Of a stretch of 64,000 nt of DNA, positions 62,001 through 64,000 are shown piece by piece (position 1 is the stretch's first letter; each line of letters begins with the position of its first letter). Location of the stretch: the NCBI GenBank assembly GCA_020635715.1, contig JACJZG010000018.1, forward strand, positions 11,730-75,729, given 5' to 3'. The notes beneath the pieces were generated by a model. It made no database searches and had not been told where the DNA came from. It worked only from the letters and a program-made list of their open reading frames with translations. Origin of the DNA: Flavobacteriales bacterium. GTDB lineage: Bacteria; Bacteroidota; Bacteroidia; Flavobacteriales_F; PHOS-HE28. A program made the translations under genes and the position numbers.

Positions 62001-62773
62001 ACGCGATAGGTCTGGCCTATGGTGAGCCCTGTGAGGATCTCGCGGCCGTTCGTGGAGGCCTTGCAGAGCACTTGTATGGGTGAAGCGCACGTTCCGCTGG
62101 TCACCTGTAAGCTCAGACCGCTCCCTGCTACCGTCAGCAGGTGCTGCGTCTTCGTGGCCACGAAGCTGAACCACACATCATCATCGGCATGGCTCTCTGA
62201 CCCCGGCGTGCATGCATTGCTGCTCATGGTAGCGCCTACGGTACTGCCTTCGGTGGTGGGCTCCAGCATGCTGTGGGCCGGTTGGATCGGGAGGGGAATG
62301 GCCCCTGCGCAATCATCATTCCCTGGGGCGCTCACCACGGCCACGTACACATACGACTCATACCAGTTGGTGATGGTCGCATAGGCGCGGAACAGGTAGG
62401 AGGTGCCGCCGGTAAGGCCGGTAAGCGCAAGGTGGTTGTTCCCGGTCACGCAGCCGATGCTTGTGAGCGAAACACAAGTGCCACCAAAGGCTTCCACGCG
62501 AACCTGTGCGGCCCCGGCGCCGACCCAAACGATGTAGTGCGTACTGGCTGTGGCAGTGAACCGGAACCACACATCCTGATAGCCGCTCCCTGAACATGCA
62601 GCTGGTGTGATCGCCGATGCGGCCTCGTTCATGTTCGCCAGCGCCCATTCCGTGTGCGTATTGCCACTGGAAACGGGTACCGGCTGGGCGTTGTCGCAAT
62701 CGTCGTTGTGGTTCTCCTGGCTGCGCGCGCTCAGGGTCATCAGCACGAGAAGGGAAAGAAAGGCGGTACGCAT
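59006..62773 (-). CDS. Large T9SS type A protein with seven Cys-containing repeats
   Basis: 1255 residues. Signal peptide (RTAFLSLLVLMTLSARS). Seven ~120-residue modules start with NDDC/NDEC-type motifs (HNDDCDNAQPVP, GNDDCAGAIPLP, VNDECTGAIPID, SNDECANAVALP, VNDDCAGALPLS; the last two have lost the Cys) and share DDVWYSFVA and LTGLTVGSTYHFR. A C-terminal lectin-like module (SNPGIEQGGVC... FFIDDVVVAQ-type ending) and a type A tail (LRLYPNPASDRVTMML) follow. The same modules occur in the two T9SS paralogs at 13818-18959. Surface protein, ligand unknown. Confidence 0.88.
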   Translation of the reverse strand: MRTAFLSLLVLMTLSARSQENHNDDCDNAQPVPVSSGNTHTEWALANMNEAASAITPAACSGSGYQDVWFRFTATASTHYIVWVGAGAAQVRVEAFGGTCVSLTSIGCVTGNNHLALTGLTGGTSYLFRAYATITNWYESYVYVAVVSAPGNDDCAGAIPLPIQPAHSMLEPTTEGSTVGATMSSNACTPGSESHADDDVWFSFVATKTQHLLTVAGSGLSLQVTSGTCASPIQVLCKASTNGREILTGLTIGQTYRVRVYTASNLATVRQRFRIGVFDIAVNDECTGAIPIDVDASNDEQRTITAPTAASSSSTQPSGCTASNYDVWYSFVAPATAVYMRDLTDAGYYSVYSGSCGSLACIIAHNQSPAVATGLVPGNTYYLAVGQNNSPNILHFTVRELPSNDECANAVALPVQSNVDDITWTDCDTHYATQSSPACSGQAATSDDDVWYSFVAPQDKVTMRFLQVEPGSNVTGSVELFSGNCGSLTSLLCTSAAASTDFTGLTVGSTYHFRLYTGGQNETTRFVKRLALTAIVNDDCAGALPLSPVTLSDYPNIDRVFPALGSSTVPACNGTADDDLWYTFTPTSTSAAFVGAAGAENFTAELFTGGCGALTSVNCRANLAPTNFRVNYSSLTPGATYHLRLYTTATALGNFIPMYFDQPANDEAAGAYVVQPAGTPFTFPITTDNWTYGASQSFGRMCGNQGTPDDDVWYRFTATQASHTITAVRSNPLFDESQPAGNITIEAYRGFYTDSLGLDSVVLGCGQNTLALSGLTVGQQVLFRAYSTGNTFNHIYALRVNVSGTNNDEATGAVQLPFTNDWFAAFETDGATQSQPPANCEVNDVSDDDIWFKFTATSQPGRIVVGQHDADLTLELFSGTPGNLTSIACSGNILVLPTNLASGQTYYCRVYSWANASPVYGYIGLWQDPSLTANDCVDEACLGPVLLSNPGIEQGGVCAPVYTDQGSEVNGTPLAPGWWHAGAGTADSYNSCARWNSSEEVPATPYSSDRQVNSRRGQGMAGMYVRFPSNYGEYMQARLTQPLTPGAPYLVSFHVSGYGGQRVTDGLGALLTTTPFSVTYTQVAELVPQVLAAEPFGAPRWMNVCGIVVPNEPFEYLTIGLFLPNAYQNGSGSSLEYYFIDDVVVAQITDPNCVTGLGDIPDEQDRTSGATGDELRLYPNPASDRVTMMLDGSTTGKRGVIEVFDATGRRVQTEQINSLGALQPIDLSPSLGEGLYMVVLRAEGMQRAGRVVLKR

Positions 62774-62859
62774 GGCTCAGGTCTTGTCCGGCCAAGGGAC
62801 GGCGATCGCACGGGCGATGAAAGCAGAACCGAGGCAGCGGAAGGGGATCGAGGGAACGG

Positions 62860-63597
62860 TCACCCACGCAGCTCCCGCGCCACCTCCTCCATGCGCCTGC
62901 GGCTCACTTCCACACGGGTGCCGTTGTGCAGGCGCACTCGGCCTTCCGCGTCCAGGCCATCCACATGGCGGCGGTTGACGAGCGCGCTCTTGTGCACGCG
63001 TATGAAACCGAAAGGCGCGAGCATCTCGTCGTAATCCTTCAACGTTCGAGCACTGACGAGTCGCCGATCATCCACCAGATGGAGCGCCGTGTAGTTGTCG
63101 TCGGCCTGGCACCAAGTGATCTCGCTGGGCGCCACGGTATGCGTCCGTCCGCCGTGCGTAAGCGTCAGCTTCAACGCCTGCTCGTCGCGATGCGCCACGT
63201 TGGCGAGGAAGTGCTGCTGCACCTCGGTCAGGGAGTGCCCCTGTCGCTCGCGATGACGCTCGATGGCTGCGCGCAGCTCGTCCGCCAGCACGGGTTTCAG
63301 CAGGTAATCAAGCGCGCTGAAGCGAATGGCCTGGATAGCATAGTGCGCATGGCCCGTGGTGAAGATCACGTCGAAGTCCCAATTGCCGAGGCGTCGCAGC
63401 AGCTCGAAGCCATCGCCGCCTGGCATCTCCACGTCCAGGAAGACGAGGTCCGGCTTCAGCGCGGTGATGGATCGTTCGCCCTCCTCGATGTTGGCCGCCT
63501 CATGCACCAGCCTCACCTCGCCGCCTATCTCGGAAAGCCGGGACCGCAAGTGCTCACGGGCCGCGGCCTCGTCGTCGATGAGCAGGGCCTTGATCAT
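62860..63597 (-). CDS. LytTR-family response regulator
   Basis: 245 residues. Receiver: KALLIDDEAAAREHL, Asp55 in LVFLDVEMPGGDGFE, Lys in YLLKPVLADEL. LytTR: VAPSEITWCQADDNYTALHLV, FIRVHKSALVNRRHV. A close paralog of the regulator at 53581-54321. No kinase is visible in the window; its partner may lie past the right edge. It is just upstream of the large T9SS protein on the same strand. TAACTTGC lies 4 nt before the ATG. Confidence 0.92.
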   Translation of the reverse strand: MIKALLIDDEAAAREHLRSRLSEIGGEVRLVHEAANIEEGERSITALKPDLVFLDVEMPGGDGFELLRRLGNWDFDVIFTTGHAHYAIQAIRFSALDYLLKPVLADELRAAIERHRERQGHSLTEVQQHFLANVAHRDEQALKLTLTHGGRTHTVAPSEITWCQADDNYTALHLVDDRRLVSARTLKDYDEMLAPFGFIRVHKSALVNRRHVDGLDAEGRVRLHNGTRVEVSRRRMEEVARELRG

Positions 63598-63623
63598 GGT
63601 AGCAAGTTAGGCGCGCTATTGAA

Positions 63624-64000
63624 GTCGGGCCTTCAGCCCTCCCAGAAATTCCGGAGTGGCCTGGCCGATGGCAACGCCATCGGCCAGATATGAGGTCGGG
63701 CCGTTGGCCCTCCTAAGACGAGGACAGGATATCCATGCTAACCTCCGCACTGGAGGGCTAATGGCCAGATTTCAATTCTTCCCGTCGCGCATCGCCTAGG
63801 AACCGTTGAACGCGAGCGACAGGAGGGCTGAAGGCCCGACCTATCCTTCCCGGCGCGCAGCGCCGAGGAATGGCGACGTGCCCGTGATCTAAGGGCTGAA
63901 GGCCCGACCTCATACTTCTCGGCGCGAAGCGCAGAGGAATACGTCCAACTCGGACTCCAGGAGGGCTGAAGGCCCGACCTTATCCTTCCCGTCGCGCAGG
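63624..64000. repeat. REP-like tandem and inverted repeats
   Basis: Four direct copies about 70 bp apart, beginning at 63752, 63821, 63891 and 63959, contain an imperfect GGGC-TGAAG-GCCC hairpin followed by CGACCT.ATCCTTCCCG and a second hairpin GGCGC-GCA-GCGCC ending GAGGAA. Two inverted copies of the first part lie at 63624-63642 and 63693-63714. Between these is a perfect 12-bp hairpin at 63661-63687. The last copy is cut by the window edge. Confidence 0.85.

Noticed and set aside
63624..64000. CRISPR array
   Set aside because: Repeats are imperfect, carry two hairpins, include inverted copies and have no uniform unique spacers or cas genes.

Overview
The window looks like chromosomal DNA of a high-GC (roughly 60% by eye) member of the Bacteroidota, most likely Flavobacteriales. 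The evidence is the many secreted proteins with type IX secretion (T9SS) C-terminal sorting tails, a TIGR04131-like gliding/type B tail, a DUF2480 protein, TAnnTTTG promoter elements and the near absence of Shine-Dalgarno sequences. There is no rRNA, CRISPR array, prophage or recognisable transposase.

Layout. 1-3543: end of sufS, an unidentified ORF, sufE and a sufT-like gene (Fe-S assembly), a small secreted protein and a DUF2480 protein. 3565-11623: secreted zincin-like metalloprotease, amidophosphoribosyltransferase, giant type B T9SS protein. 11628-13769: ACMSD and 3-hydroxyanthranilate dioxygenase (kynurenine catabolism) and a secreted protein. 13818-18959: two tandem paralogous repeat-rich T9SS proteins. 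19104-23887: an SDR lacking the YxxxK catalytic pair, an OmpR/HisKA two-component system and 2-aminomuconic semialdehyde dehydrogenase. 23877-27911: a 44-residue ORF, a doubled SiaB-like protein, and a divergent HD-domain/polyphosphate kinase 1 fusion. 28244-29376: tRNA-Ala(GGC) with terminator, a truncated tRNA-like sequence, fructosamine kinase. 29377-34423: one giant beta-helix T9SS gene broken by four frameshifts. 34511-42801: a minus-strand cluster with aldo/keto reductase, DUF2490, SpoIIAA-like protein, a HisKA_2/LytTR two-component system, two secreted proteins and a stand-alone LytTR regulator. 42802-46524: a possible structured RNA, a CusRS-like system, a coiled-coil membrane protein and a hairpin-rich gap. 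46525-49868: MacB-like export genes. 49932-63597: further T9SS proteins, a RidA-type 2-aminomuconate deaminase, DUF418, and two LytTR response regulators. 63598-64000: ~70-bp REP-like repeats running off the edge.

How it fits together. Four enzymes for consecutive distal kynurenine steps (3-HAO, ACMSD, AMSDH, AMDH) are dispersed over about 39 kb. LytTR regulators repeatedly sit beside T9SS surface-protein genes, and two nearly identical 21-bp-spaced direct repeats follow regulator stop codons and precede secreted-protein genes, suggesting LytTR control of surface proteins. About fifteen genes have a -7-like promoter element 3-7 nt before the start codon, which implies widespread leaderless transcription. 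The most unusual protein is the HD-PPK1 fusion, divergent from a duplicated SiaB-like ATPase-fold protein.
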